From Alteribacter populi (GTDB lineage: Bacteria > Bacillota > Bacilli > Bacillales > Salisediminibacteriaceae): a stretch of DNA of 64,000 bases. Below the pieces are notes generated by a model that made no database searches, was not told where the DNA came from, and saw nothing but the letters and a program-made list of their open reading frames with translations. How positions within the stretch are numbered: the stretch's first letter is position 1; every line of letters begins with the position of its first letter. A program made the position numbers and the translations under genes. Below, piece after piece: positions 52,321 to 59,925 of the stretch. The stretch lies in assembly GCF_002352765.1 (NCBI RefSeq), contig NZ_KZ293963.1:2688368-2752367 (forward strand), given 5' to 3'.

Positions 52321-52848
52321 CTATCCTTGCAAGCCTTCTTTCAGTTCATCAGATGAACGTTTCCACAGATCGGCATTTTTTTCTTCCAAAAATGCAGCTA
52401 GAACGCCTTTTGACTTGGCATCCATTTGCTCAACGATAATTCGACCTTTCAGTGACTTATCCATGTTGTTTACGTGCTCAGGTAAGCTTTTGTAGCCGCG
52501 ACGAATTTCACGGTCAACTGTCATTTCACATGCTGCAACACCTGCGTAGTAAGCACCTTCTGCTTTATGTTCAACAGTCACCCATACGAGCCAGTACGGC
52601 TTTCCGTTAGGTACTTGGTCTTTTTCTTTTAAAAATTTTATCCCTTTTTCCACAGAGCTTCGCGCATGCAACGCACCCATATCAACGAACGCTTCTCCCT
52701 CTTCCACATCAATAAACACAGGAGACATGTTGTTTAAGTTAAGGACACCCGCACCGTAACCGCCATGACCGTCTGTTGAATCTGAACTCAATATATTAAA
52801 GCCCTGTCCGCGCTTTTTTCCTTTGTTGTCGTCAAACAAATTTTTCAT
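52321..52848 (-). CDS. ywhD: YwhD family protein
   Basis: A 175-residue protein of the YwhD family, conserved in Bacillaceae and without assigned function. It is recognised by position between pbpG and ywhB, as in B. subtilis, and by features such as GFNILSSDSTDGHGGYGAG, VFIDVEEGEAFVDMGALHA and the C-terminal charged helix. No signal peptide or membrane segment. GGAGGATGGATC precedes the ATG at 52848. Confidence 0.88.
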   Translation of the reverse strand: MKNLFDDNKGKKRGQGFNILSSDSTDGHGGYGAGVLNLNNMSPVFIDVEEGEAFVDMGALHARSSVEKGIKFLKEKDQVPNGKPYWLVWVTVEHKAEGAYYAGVAACEMTVDREIRRGYKSLPEHVNNMDKSLKGRIIVEQMDAKSKGVLAAFLEEKNADLWKRSSDELKEGLQG

Positions 52849-53014
52849 GATCCATCCTCCATTTCAACACTGTTTTGTTTAGTTTATCATATTCAAATTC
52901 CTTCTTGCATGTATGACAAAAGTGACCGGGGTAAAATGGGTGACGAGTTTAGAAATTAAGGGTAAAGTAAATAGAGAAAACGATAATGTCTGAAAAGGAA
53001 AGGATCGAACTCAC

Positions 53015-53206
53015 ATGCCTTATGTAACAGTAAAAATGCTAGAAGGTCGTACTGACGATCAAAAACGCGCTTTAGTCGAAAAAGTAACCGATGCTGTTTC
53101 CGAAACGACAGATGCTCCTAAAGAGAAAGTCGCCGTGATCATTGAAGAAATGGCACCGAACCATTACGCTGTCAATGGAAAGAGGATCAGTGACCTTGCA
53201 GAGTAA
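53015..53206 (+). CDS. ywhB: 4-oxalocrotonate tautomerase family protein (YwhB)
   Basis: A 63-residue tautomerase: Pro after the initiator Met (catalytic base once Met is removed), MPYVTVKMLEGRTDDQKRAL, and the C-terminal EMAPNHYAVNGKRISD. Forms hexamers in characterised relatives. The native substrate of YwhB is not known. Preceded by AAAGGAT and followed by a strong terminator; single-gene unit. Confidence 0.92.
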   Translation: MPYVTVKMLEGRTDDQKRALVEKVTDAVSETTDAPKEKVAVIIEEMAPNHYAVNGKRISDLAE

Positions 53207-53225
53207 TACTTGTATTTAATAGAAT

Positions 53226-53275
53226 GGGTTCCCAAAAGCGTAATGTTTTTACCTTTTGGGAACCCTTGTATTTTT
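53226..53275 (+). terminator. Terminator after ywhB
   Basis: GGGTTCCCAAAAG pairs perfectly with CTTTTGGGAACCC (13 bp, 14-nt loop), followed by TTGTATTTTT. Confidence 0.93.
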
Positions 53276-53361
53276 AGCTCTCTCATTTTCAAAACCTGAA
53301 CTTGACGCTATAATAAAAGATAGCGAACATGCATCTTGAAAGAGTACATAGGAGACTTTTT

Positions 53362-54126
53362 ATGCGCACATTATTCATGCTGTTATTGCTATTCCCATTA
53401 GTCTTGGTTGGATGCAGCTCAGATTCTCATATAGAGGGAAAAACTGAACTTCATATTCTCGCGGCTGCCTCTTTATCTCCTGTTTTAACTGAGATGAAGG
53501 AAGAATTTGAAGAGAACTACCCTCATATTGAGCTCGTCTTTCAATTTGCCTCTTCCGGAAACTTAAGAGAGCAGATTACACGTGGAGCCCCTGCTGATGT
53601 TTTCCTGTCTGCTTCAGCCTTTGATGTTGAGATATTACATCAAAACAGCCATGTATACGATTCAAAAGATTGGCTTGTGAATCGTCTTGTCGTTGTCACA
53701 AGAGATGACCGTTTTACGATGGACGACCTTTCCTCTTTAGCCGTTGAGCAGATCACATCCATTACAATTGGAAACCCTGACACTGTGCCTGCAGGGCATT
53801 ACGCTCTTGAGGCATTACTTGAATATGACGTATGGACAGAAGTAGAGGAGCATGTTGTATACGCTTCGGACGTCCGTCAGGCCTTGACCTATGTGGAAAC
53901 GGGAAATGCCGATGCGGGAATTGTCTATGAAACAGACGCAATGAGGTCAGATCAGATCAAAAAACAGTTTACAGTAGACACGTCATTGCATGAACCCATC
54001 ATCTATCCCGCTGCCTTGCTAGAAGGAACCCGTTATAAAGAAGAAGCTGAGACATTTATTGACTGGCTATTTTCAGTTGAAAGTAAGGAGAAGTTTGAGA
54101 GCTACGGTTTTCAAACGATTGAATGA
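53362..54126 (+). CDS. modA: Molybdate ABC transporter substrate-binding lipoprotein
   Basis: Extracellular molybdate/tungstate-binding component. The 254-residue product has a lipoprotein signal ending LVLVGCSS, then the mature domain with AAASLSPVLTEM, FQFASSGNLREQITRGAPAD split over two segments (SSGNL and GAPADVFLSA are the anion-site motifs), IGNPDTVPAGHYALEAL and GIVYETDA. ATG 53362 has AGGAG seven bases upstream. The frame extends 11 codons further with no site. Followed by modB, but no modC is present. Confidence 0.93.
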   Translation: MRTLFMLLLLFPLVLVGCSSDSHIEGKTELHILAAASLSPVLTEMKEEFEENYPHIELVFQFASSGNLREQITRGAPADVFLSASAFDVEILHQNSHVYDSKDWLVNRLVVVTRDDRFTMDDLSSLAVEQITSITIGNPDTVPAGHYALEALLEYDVWTEVEEHVVYASDVRQALTYVETGNADAGIVYETDAMRSDQIKKQFTVDTSLHEPIIYPAALLEGTRYKEEAETFIDWLFSVESKEKFESYGFQTIE

Positions 54127-54146
54127 TAAATGATTCGTAAAGTGTT

Positions 54147-54809
54147 GTGAATATAATGTCCTTTTGGCCGCCGATTTACACTTCGATACAAGTAACAACC
54201 GTTGCAAGCCTTCTCACCTTTTTGCTTGCAATTCTGTTCGCTAGCCTTCTAAAACGAAAAAATTTCAAAGGAAAAACGGTCATTGAGACCTTACTTATGC
54301 TGCCTTTAGTCCTCCCGCCTACCGTTGTCGGATTTGGACTTTTGAGTATTTTGGGCAGGGAAAGCTTGTTAGGCCGAGCCTATGAAGCGGTGTTTGAACA
54401 GTCGATCGTGTTCTCGGTAACCGCCGCTGTCATTGCCGCCACTGTGGTCGCTTTCCCACTCATGTACCAAACGATGAAAGCTGGGTTTGAAGCTGTCGAC
54501 TCTGACCTTGAAGACGTAGCGAGAACATATGGTGCCGGACGTTGGCAAACATTTCGTTATGTCACATTTCCACTATCAAGGAATGCTCTGCTCATCGCAT
54601 ATGTCCTCGGAACCACCCGAGCACTTGGAGAATTCGGAGCTACGCTCATGTTTGCCGGCAATATTCCCGGGCGGACACAAACGATCCCTACGGCGATTTA
54701 TTTGGCGGTAGAATCAGGGCACGCAACCCTCGCATTGTATTGGGTTATATCGATTGTCATTCTCGCCTTCTTTATGCTGTTTTTTGTTCAGTTAAAAAAA
54801 ACCGCATAG
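54147..54809 (+). CDS. modB: Molybdate ABC transporter permease
   Basis: Membrane subunit of the molybdate importer. The 220-residue product has about five helices and the EAA loop ARTYGAGRWQTFRYVTFPL, then RALGEFGATLMFAGN and PTAIYLAVESG, the expected ModB signature. The start is a GTG at 54147 with a poor ribosome site; an ATG three codons on is equally weak. Its final codons (KKTA-stop) lie inside repeat family A, whose terminator supplies the TAG. The modC ATPase gene expected next is absent from the window. Confidence 0.88.
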   Translation: MNIMSFWPPIYTSIQVTTVASLLTFLLAILFASLLKRKNFKGKTVIETLLMLPLVLPPTVVGFGLLSILGRESLLGRAYEAVFEQSIVFSVTAAVIAATVVAFPLMYQTMKAGFEAVDSDLEDVARTYGAGRWQTFRYVTFPLSRNALLIAYVLGTTRALGEFGATLMFAGNIPGRTQTIPTAIYLAVESGHATLALYWVISIVILAFFMLFFVQLKKTA

Positions 54810-54935
54810 CGGTCTTTTATTAAAAACAGCGTTAGCTTCCGCCGCATTTTTTAAAGTCTCAAGGATGCTTTTCCCTTGAGACGAGTGGCGTGAAGGTAGC
54901 TGTCCGCTCTATACTTTCTGATCTTTTAAGAATCT
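54797..54935. repeat. Longest copy of repeat family A, overlapping the modB stop
   Basis: Starts with the hairpin ACCGCATAGCGGT and CTTTTATTAAAA (also at 40577). It continues CAGCGTTAGCT, AAAGTCTCAAGG, a 9-base loop, CCTTGAGACGAG (perfect 9-bp GTCTCAAGG/CCTTGAGAC stem), GTGGCGTGAAGGTAGCTG, and CCGCTCTATACTTTCTGATC. Acts as the modB terminator. Occupies the whole modB-ywgA gap. Confidence 0.7.
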
Positions 54936-54961
54936 CTTGTATAAGTACAAAGAACAGCCGC

Positions 54962-55468
54962 TTACTCTGCCTCTACTTCGCGCAATTGTTTAATGAAGTT
55001 AAATGCTTCGTTCACTTCTTCTTCTGTATAGTTTTGCTTTGCTTTGACCGTAAAGACTTTTTCTTTAATTTCTTCTGCCGACAGATCTTCAAAATAAAGA
55101 ACCGTTGAGACGAGCTCTAAAAAACGTGAGCTTTGACTGTTTAGGTTGTCGAGTACCTTTTTTGTTTCCGGAAAGTCAAAGCTTGAAATTGTCAGAAACT
55201 CCTCTCCTTTTTCCGACAACGCATATCGAAATTGATGATAGCCGCCTTTTTTCTCTTTTACCTCGGATATAAACCCTAAGTCGCGCATTTCTTCCATTCG
55301 AAGCGACAATTCTTCTGAGTACGGTCCATAAATGTGAAACTGATATTTTTCATAAAATGGAAATTCTAGCTTTTTGGCGATGTAAACGATCTTCTGAAGC
55401 TTTTTACGTCCTACGATCTCGCCTGCCTGCTGAATAAGTGACAGCAGTTTAGCATGCTCATTTAGCAT
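54962..55468 (-). CDS. ywgA: YwgA family protein
   Basis: A 168-residue protein of the YwgA family, function unknown. The sequence suggests a winged-helix-like N-domain (MLNEHAKLLSLIQQAGEIVG ends at position 20, then KKLQKIVYIAKKL, FHIYGPYSEEL) followed by an acidic helical C-domain. IYGPYSxEL is the most recognisable motif. Its ATG lies 2 bp after the ywfO stop, so it is translationally coupled to that HD-domain gene. Confidence 0.85.
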   Translation of the reverse strand: MLNEHAKLLSLIQQAGEIVGRKKLQKIVYIAKKLEFPFYEKYQFHIYGPYSEELSLRMEEMRDLGFISEVKEKKGGYHQFRYALSEKGEEFLTISSFDFPETKKVLDNLNSQSSRFLELVSTVLYFEDLSAEEIKEKVFTVKAKQNYTEEEVNEAFNFIKQLREVEAE

Positions 55469-55470
55469 GG

Positions 55471-56775
55471 TTATCCCCCCTGAGTCATTAACAAAGTTTG
55501 AATCCGCTTTTTTATATCTCCGTGCTTGCTGTAATCTTCTAAAAAGTCTTTCGGAAAATAGAGCTTATGGTCTGTTCGTTTCTTTCCTGAAATGGCTTCC
55601 ACAACATCTGACTCTCTTGATAATTCCCGTAAATCACCGTTAGGCATGAGCAAGTGAATCGGGAGACGCTCTTCTTCTTCCCCTGGGCGATAAAAATCAT
55701 AAGGTAAGTCAGATGATGAATCGATGACCAAGTAATAACGTGGATCGATCTCGGCTTCTTTAAAAAGCTGAAGGAGCTCTGGCCAAATGTTCATTTGCGT
55801 GCTCGGGTCGCATTCTACATATTTAAATAAACGTCGATCCATAAACCGGTCGCACAAGTCTTTTAAAATCGAGTCGGCTTCTTCCTGCCACGCTTGAAAA
55901 TAATACATGATGACGGACTCATCGAGCTTCAAGTAATCCTCTAACGTTATACTACCTGCGAAAAGTGAATCAAAATGACGAGGCTTCTCTTTGAATGTAT
56001 ACCCTTTTTCATAGAGATGCTTCGCTCTATGTAAGATTTTACTCAAAATTACTTCGGCACTCCGAGTGACTGGATGAAAATACACCTGCCAGTACATTTG
56101 ATAACGACTCATAATATAATCTTCCACAGCATGCATCCCACTAATTTTGAAAACAGCTTGTTCTTCTGTCGGCCTCATCACACGAAGAATACGCTCCATA
56201 TCAAAATGGCCGTAGCTGACTCCTGTATAAAACGCATCACGCTGCAAGTAATCCATCCGATCGGCATCAATTTGGCTAGAAATTAAGCTGACAACAAGCT
56301 TATTAGAATAGGTTTTTGCAATCACATCGGCTACTTTCTTTGGAAAGCCCTCACCCATGCCTTTTAATACGGCGTTGATTTGCGTTTTCCCTAAAATAAT
56401 TTCCCTTGTCCAATGCTCATGGTCTGTATGAAACACTTTTTCAAATGAATGAGAAAAAGGTCCGTGTCCGACGTCGTGAAGAAGCGCTGCACTTAAACAG
56501 ACCAGTCTTTCTTCCGGATCCCAGTCTTCTTTTTCTTCAATGTTTTCCACCATTCGTCGCATAATTTCATATACACCTAATGAGTGATTAAATCTTGTAT
56601 GTTCCGCCCCATGAAACGTCACATAGGTTGTCCCAAGCTGTCTCACGCGTCGCAGCCGTTGGAATTCTTTCGTTCCAACAAGCTTCCAAATTAACTCATC
56701 GCGTACATGAATATAGCGGTGAACCGGGTCCTTGAACACTTTTTCCTCTTCTAATTTTTTATAACGGCCCGTCAT
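55471..56775 (-). CDS. ywfO: YwfO, HD-domain dNTP triphosphohydrolase family protein
   Basis: SAMHD1/dGTPase-type HD-superfamily protein, 434 residues (B. subtilis YwfO 433). Conserved items are KVFKDPVHRYI at the start, HTRFNHSLGVYEIMRRM (H of the HD set), LLHDVGHGPFSHSFEKVF (HD metal motif), SSQIDADRMDYLQRD and YMSRYQMYWQVYFHP-like aromatic segment (as IMSRYQMYWQVYFHP). Predicted to hydrolyse deoxynucleoside triphosphates. ATG 56775 has GGAG seven bases upstream, and the first ten codons of the longer frame are dropped. Confidence 0.9.
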   Translation of the reverse strand: MTGRYKKLEEEKVFKDPVHRYIHVRDELIWKLVGTKEFQRLRRVRQLGTTYVTFHGAEHTRFNHSLGVYEIMRRMVENIEEKEDWDPEERLVCLSAALLHDVGHGPFSHSFEKVFHTDHEHWTREIILGKTQINAVLKGMGEGFPKKVADVIAKTYSNKLVVSLISSQIDADRMDYLQRDAFYTGVSYGHFDMERILRVMRPTEEQAVFKISGMHAVEDYIMSRYQMYWQVYFHPVTRSAEVILSKILHRAKHLYEKGYTFKEKPRHFDSLFAGSITLEDYLKLDESVIMYYFQAWQEEADSILKDLCDRFMDRRLFKYVECDPSTQMNIWPELLQLFKEAEIDPRYYLVIDSSSDLPYDFYRPGEEEERLPIHLLMPNGDLRELSRESDVVEAISGKKRTDHKLYFPKDFLEDYSKHGDIKKRIQTLLMTQGG

Positions 56776-56947
56776 TATGTAGCTCCTTTCATACATTCCA
56801 ATCAAGATGGTATGCAGTTCTGCTGTTTTTGCTCTTTTTTCGACCTCGTTCTTTGATTCTATTATACAAAACTTACTAACAACTTATCGATATTGTTTAA
56901 AAAGTCGGCTAAAAATAGCTGTTTTGCTATAGGTCTTCTGCTAAGTA
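56776..56947. other. Gap upstream of ywfO
   Basis: No gene. A family B relic (GTTTAAAAAGTCGG, AAAAATAGCTGT) lies at 56895-56930. Confidence 0.4.
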
Positions 56948-57030
56948 GGGATTGCTGAATAACGCTAGAACTCATATACAAAGGGTGCCGCTTTCATGGC
57001 TTCGCTTTCCGCAGGCAAGCTTCAGCCCCC
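56948..57030. repeat. End fragment of the family D MITE (inverted)
   Basis: GGGATTGCTGAATAA, CTAGAACTCATATACAAAGG, GCCGCTTTCATGGCTTCGC, TTTCCGCAGGCAAGC. Matches the right end of the complete element, truncated at the same interior point as the other fragments. Confidence 0.75.
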
Positions 57031-57134
57031 TCTTTATATACACGATCCTTTAGTAAATATGTAAGTTATTGTGATTATTAAATTGGTGTCTGTTGAAGCT
57101 AGCTGAGTTGGAATTGCTCTTGAAGTGTTTGAAA

Positions 57135-57352
57135 GGCGCCCGACTAACGGAGAGGACGCCTGGAGCTAGATGTCGCTCCAACTTTAAAATGTTACCCAGA
57201 GCCTTAAAAAAATATAATTTGTTGGTAAACAAAGAAAAAAGGGCTGGCAAAAGCTCATCTTTTGGCACCCCTCCTGTCTTTATACACGATGTCACGCGGC
57301 TTGAAGGTGACTCAAAGTTAAACAAAATCAAGCTTTGAGACAGCATCTCGCT
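57135..57352. other. Gap with family E fragment
   Basis: 57135-57180 carries GGCGCCCGAC and GCCTGGAGCTAG, the complement of the family E left end. The remainder to the DUF1450 stop holds no gene or terminator that I can support. Confidence 0.4.
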
Positions 57353-57577
57353 TTATTTTTTCATTCGTTTCAGTACTTTTTCGATGAGTTGCTCTTCACT
57401 AAGTCCAGTTAATGCCCGATCATTAACGAATGTAAAAACTTTTTTCCTGCCAGGTCCGCAATACGATTGGCAGCCGATTTTTACATCAGCGTCCGGATCG
57501 AGCTCTTTTAACTTTGGTACGAGTGTCTTAATGTTTGTGGCCTGACAATCGTCACAAATACGAAATTCATTTGCCAC
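57353..57577 (-). CDS. DUF1450 family (YuzB-like) small cysteine protein
   Basis: A 74-residue protein with cysteines at CDDC near the start and GCQSYCGPG in the middle, followed by FTFVNDRALTGLSEEQLIEKV. This is the thioredoxin-like [2Fe-2S] ferredoxin pattern of DUF1450/YuzB proteins. Whether it binds a cluster is untested. No ATG is available. GTG 57577 (MANEFRIC) has GGTGG five bases upstream and is preferred over GTG 57589 and 57586. Single gene. Confidence 0.75.
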   Translation of the reverse strand: MANEFRICDDCQATNIKTLVPKLKELDPDADVKIGCQSYCGPGRKKVFTFVNDRALTGLSEEQLIEKVLKRMKK

Positions 57578-57806
57578 ATTAACCACCACTTTATTGTATT
57601 TTCGTGCTGAAAAACAATGTTGTTTTCATTCACTAACGAGTATTTTACTATGAGCTTCACCGTGTTTGCAACGGTAACCTTGTCCAATTTTTAAATGGGT
57701 CTAAACACGCTTTGAAGGCAAATATGATATACTCATGTAGCAAAATATCAACGACGAAGTTATTTATTATAAGCTTTTGAACAACCTCTCAAAGGGAGAA
57801 AACAAG
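57578..57806. other. Divergent gap before lipL
   Basis: No repeat is recognised. The last 25 bases hold AAAGGGAGA for lipL. The divergent promoters are presumed here but none is distinctive. Confidence 0.35.
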
Positions 57807-58634
57807 ATGAAAAATAGACATGATTTATTAAATAGAACAAGCTGGCATGTGCTAGATGAGTCCGCAACTGGATTGACAAAAAATCCAATGCACTCCTTTG
57901 CAATGGACGATACCCTCTGCAAGAGAGTCTCTGGTGAAAACAACAGAGGCATTGCTAGAACGTGGGTTCATGACCGAACCATTGTCCTCGGTATCCAAGA
58001 TAGCCGGCTTCCTTATATTGATGAAGGCATCCATTTTTTACGCGAAAATGGATACGATGTGATCGTTCGAAATTCGGGCGGTCTTGCCGTCGTCTTAGAT
58101 GAAGGGATCTTTAATCTTTCATTAATTTTTAAAGAAGAAAAACGGTTATCTATTGACAGTGGATATGAAGCGATGACGTCCTTTGTTCGGCACTGGCTTG
58201 AAGATTTAGGACTAGATATAGTAGATGGAGAAATAGCTGAATCGTATTGCCCAGGGCGTTATGATTTAAGTGTGGGTGGGCAAAAGTTTGCGGGGATTTC
58301 GCAACGGCGTCTGCGCGGAGGTGTAGCTGTTCAGATTTATTTAGCTGTAAACGGAAGCGGCAGTAAAAGAGCAGCCTTGATCCGCCGTTTTTACGATAAA
58401 GCGGTGAACGGTGCAACAACGAAATTTAGCTATCCAGAGATCATACCGGAAAAGATGGCGTCATTAGAAGAAATCAGCGGTAAGCCTCTAGCAATGACTG
58501 ACCTCCTTCATTCCCTGCTCCTCACACTACGACCGTATTCGGAACAGCTTGGAAACTTGACACTAACCGAAGAAGACTGGCACCTTTATGAAAAAAATCT
58601 TGAAAGAATAATCAAACGAAACGAAAAATTATAG
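57807..58634 (+). CDS. lipL: Octanoyl-[GcvH]:protein N-octanoyltransferase LipL
   Basis: Moves octanoyl groups from GcvH to the E2 subunits of 2-oxoacid dehydrogenases in lipoic acid synthesis. The 275-residue product has the biotin/lipoate transferase fold with RTWVHDRTIVLG, VRNSGGLAVVLDEGIFN, the catalytic Cys in AESYCPGRYDLS and Lys in GGQKFAGISQRR, the pairing typical of LipL. B. subtilis YwfL (LipL) is next to pta, as here. ATG 57807 follows AAGGGAG. Convergent with pta. Confidence 0.92.
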   Translation: MKNRHDLLNRTSWHVLDESATGLTKNPMHSFAMDDTLCKRVSGENNRGIARTWVHDRTIVLGIQDSRLPYIDEGIHFLRENGYDVIVRNSGGLAVVLDEGIFNLSLIFKEEKRLSIDSGYEAMTSFVRHWLEDLGLDIVDGEIAESYCPGRYDLSVGGQKFAGISQRRLRGGVAVQIYLAVNGSGSKRAALIRRFYDKAVNGATTKFSYPEIIPEKMASLEEISGKPLAMTDLLHSLLLTLRPYSEQLGNLTLTEEDWHLYEKNLERIIKRNEKL

Positions 58635-58683
58635 TGCCTGACCCCCAACGCGTTAATACTGTACAGCGGTGGGGGTCAGGCAC
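58634..58683. terminator. Long hairpin between lipL and pta
   Basis: GTGCCTGACCCCC (58634-58646) pairs perfectly with GGGGGTCAGGCAC (58671-58683), and its first base is the last base of the lipL stop. GGCACCTATTCA is then repeated directly. Probably bidirectional; T runs are weak. Confidence 0.7.
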
Positions 58684-58695
58684 CTATTCAGGCAC

Positions 58696-59673
58696 CTATT
58701 CAGCTAGTCCTTGCATTGCGGTGATTAGCGCCAGCTTGTAGACATCTTCCACGTTGCAGCCGCGGGAGAGGTCATTTACTGGTTTGTTTAACCCTTGCAA
58801 GATCGGGCCAATGGCTTCAAATTCGCCTAATCGTTGCGCAATTTTATACCCGATGTTTCCTGCTTCAAGGCTCGGGAAAATAAAGACATTGGCTTCTCCT
58901 TTTAGTGGAGAATCCGGTGCTTTTTTTGCTGCAACCGATGGAACAAAGGCCGCATCAAACTGGAATTCTCCGTCTAACATGAGGTCAGGGTGACGCTCTT
59001 TTGCGATTTGCGTTGCTTCTACGACCTTGTCTGTTTCTGGACTTTTAGCCGACCCTTTTGTTGAGAAGCTTAACATCGCAACTTTTGGGTCAATATCGAA
59101 TACGCGGGCTGTTTTAGCCGCTTCGATTGCTGTTTCTGCTAGATCATTGCTATCTGGAGAAATATTGATCGCACAGTCACCAAAAATGAACTTTTGGCCG
59201 TTTTTCACCATAACGAAAACGCCTGACGTTTTCCCAACGCCTTCTTTCGTTTTAATGATTTGCAGTGCAGGCCGAACTGTGTCACCAGTAGAATGGGCCG
59301 CCCCACTAACAAGGCCATGTGCTTTGTTGACATAAACGAGCATCGTTCCGAAGTAGTTTGGAGTTTTAAGGATTTTACGTGCAGCCTCGTGTGTTGCTTT
59401 CCCTTTTCTTCGCTCTACAAAAGCTTCAACCAGCTCTTCGAAGTGCTCATATGTTTCAGGGTTATAAATATCAAGACCTTCAATGGACAAACCTAATTCT
59501 TCTGCTTTCCCTTGAATCTCCTTTTCATTCCCTACTAAAATTGGCGTAAGTACACCATCTTGCTTTAAGCGAACGGCAGCTTCTAAAATACGTTCGTCTG
59601 TACCTTCTGGTAAAACAATCGTCGGATTTTCCGCCTTCACTTTTTCCGAAATGGAAGTAAATAAGTCGCTCAC
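58696..59673 (-). CDS. pta: Phosphate acetyltransferase
   Basis: Interconverts acetyl-CoA and acetyl phosphate (overflow acetate pathway with AckA). The 325-residue product has TIVLPEGTDERILEAA, VSGAAHSTGDTVRPALQII (split here as GAAHSTGDTVRPA), KSPETDKVVEAT, LDGEFQFDAAFVP, FPSLEAGNIGYKI and the RGCNVEDVY C-terminus, all typical of short-form Pta (323 in B. subtilis). The start is GTG 59673 seven bases after GGAGG. The upstream ATG adds nine residues without a site. Confidence 0.96.
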   Translation of the reverse strand: MSDLFTSISEKVKAENPTIVLPEGTDERILEAAVRLKQDGVLTPILVGNEKEIQGKAEELGLSIEGLDIYNPETYEHFEELVEAFVERRKGKATHEAARKILKTPNYFGTMLVYVNKAHGLVSGAAHSTGDTVRPALQIIKTKEGVGKTSGVFVMVKNGQKFIFGDCAINISPDSNDLAETAIEAAKTARVFDIDPKVAMLSFSTKGSAKSPETDKVVEATQIAKERHPDLMLDGEFQFDAAFVPSVAAKKAPDSPLKGEANVFIFPSLEAGNIGYKIAQRLGEFEAIGPILQGLNKPVNDLSRGCNVEDVYKLALITAMQGLAE

Positions 59674-59833
59674 AGTGATTCCTCCTTGTTTTCGTACCAT
59701 GACTATTATTTATAAGGATACTCCTTAACATAAAAAAAATAAATTGTTATGATCAATTCTTCACAAAGTTCTAATTTTCAGAACACACCTGCTCTTTTTC
59801 GTATGCTTCGATAGCCTTATTTTTACAAGTTCA

Positions 59834-59879
59834 TTGTTCCTTTATCCAATCTCCAGTATAATGAATGAATAATCACTCA
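59834..59879 (+). promoter_or_regulatory. Sigma-A promoter with FadR-like operator
   Basis: TTGTTC (59834-59839), 17-bp spacer, TATAAT (59857-59862). The sequence TGAATGAATAATCACTCA (59862-59879) begins on the last base of the -10. It matches the B. subtilis FadR box (TGAATGA, four central bases, TCATTCA) at all but one arm position. A bound repressor would block the start site. Drives the dienoyl-CoA reductase/isomerase pair. Confidence 0.75.
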
Positions 59880-59925
59880 TTGTCACACTATTTTGACTTC
59901 ATTTATCATTAAAAGGAGGAGTTTC

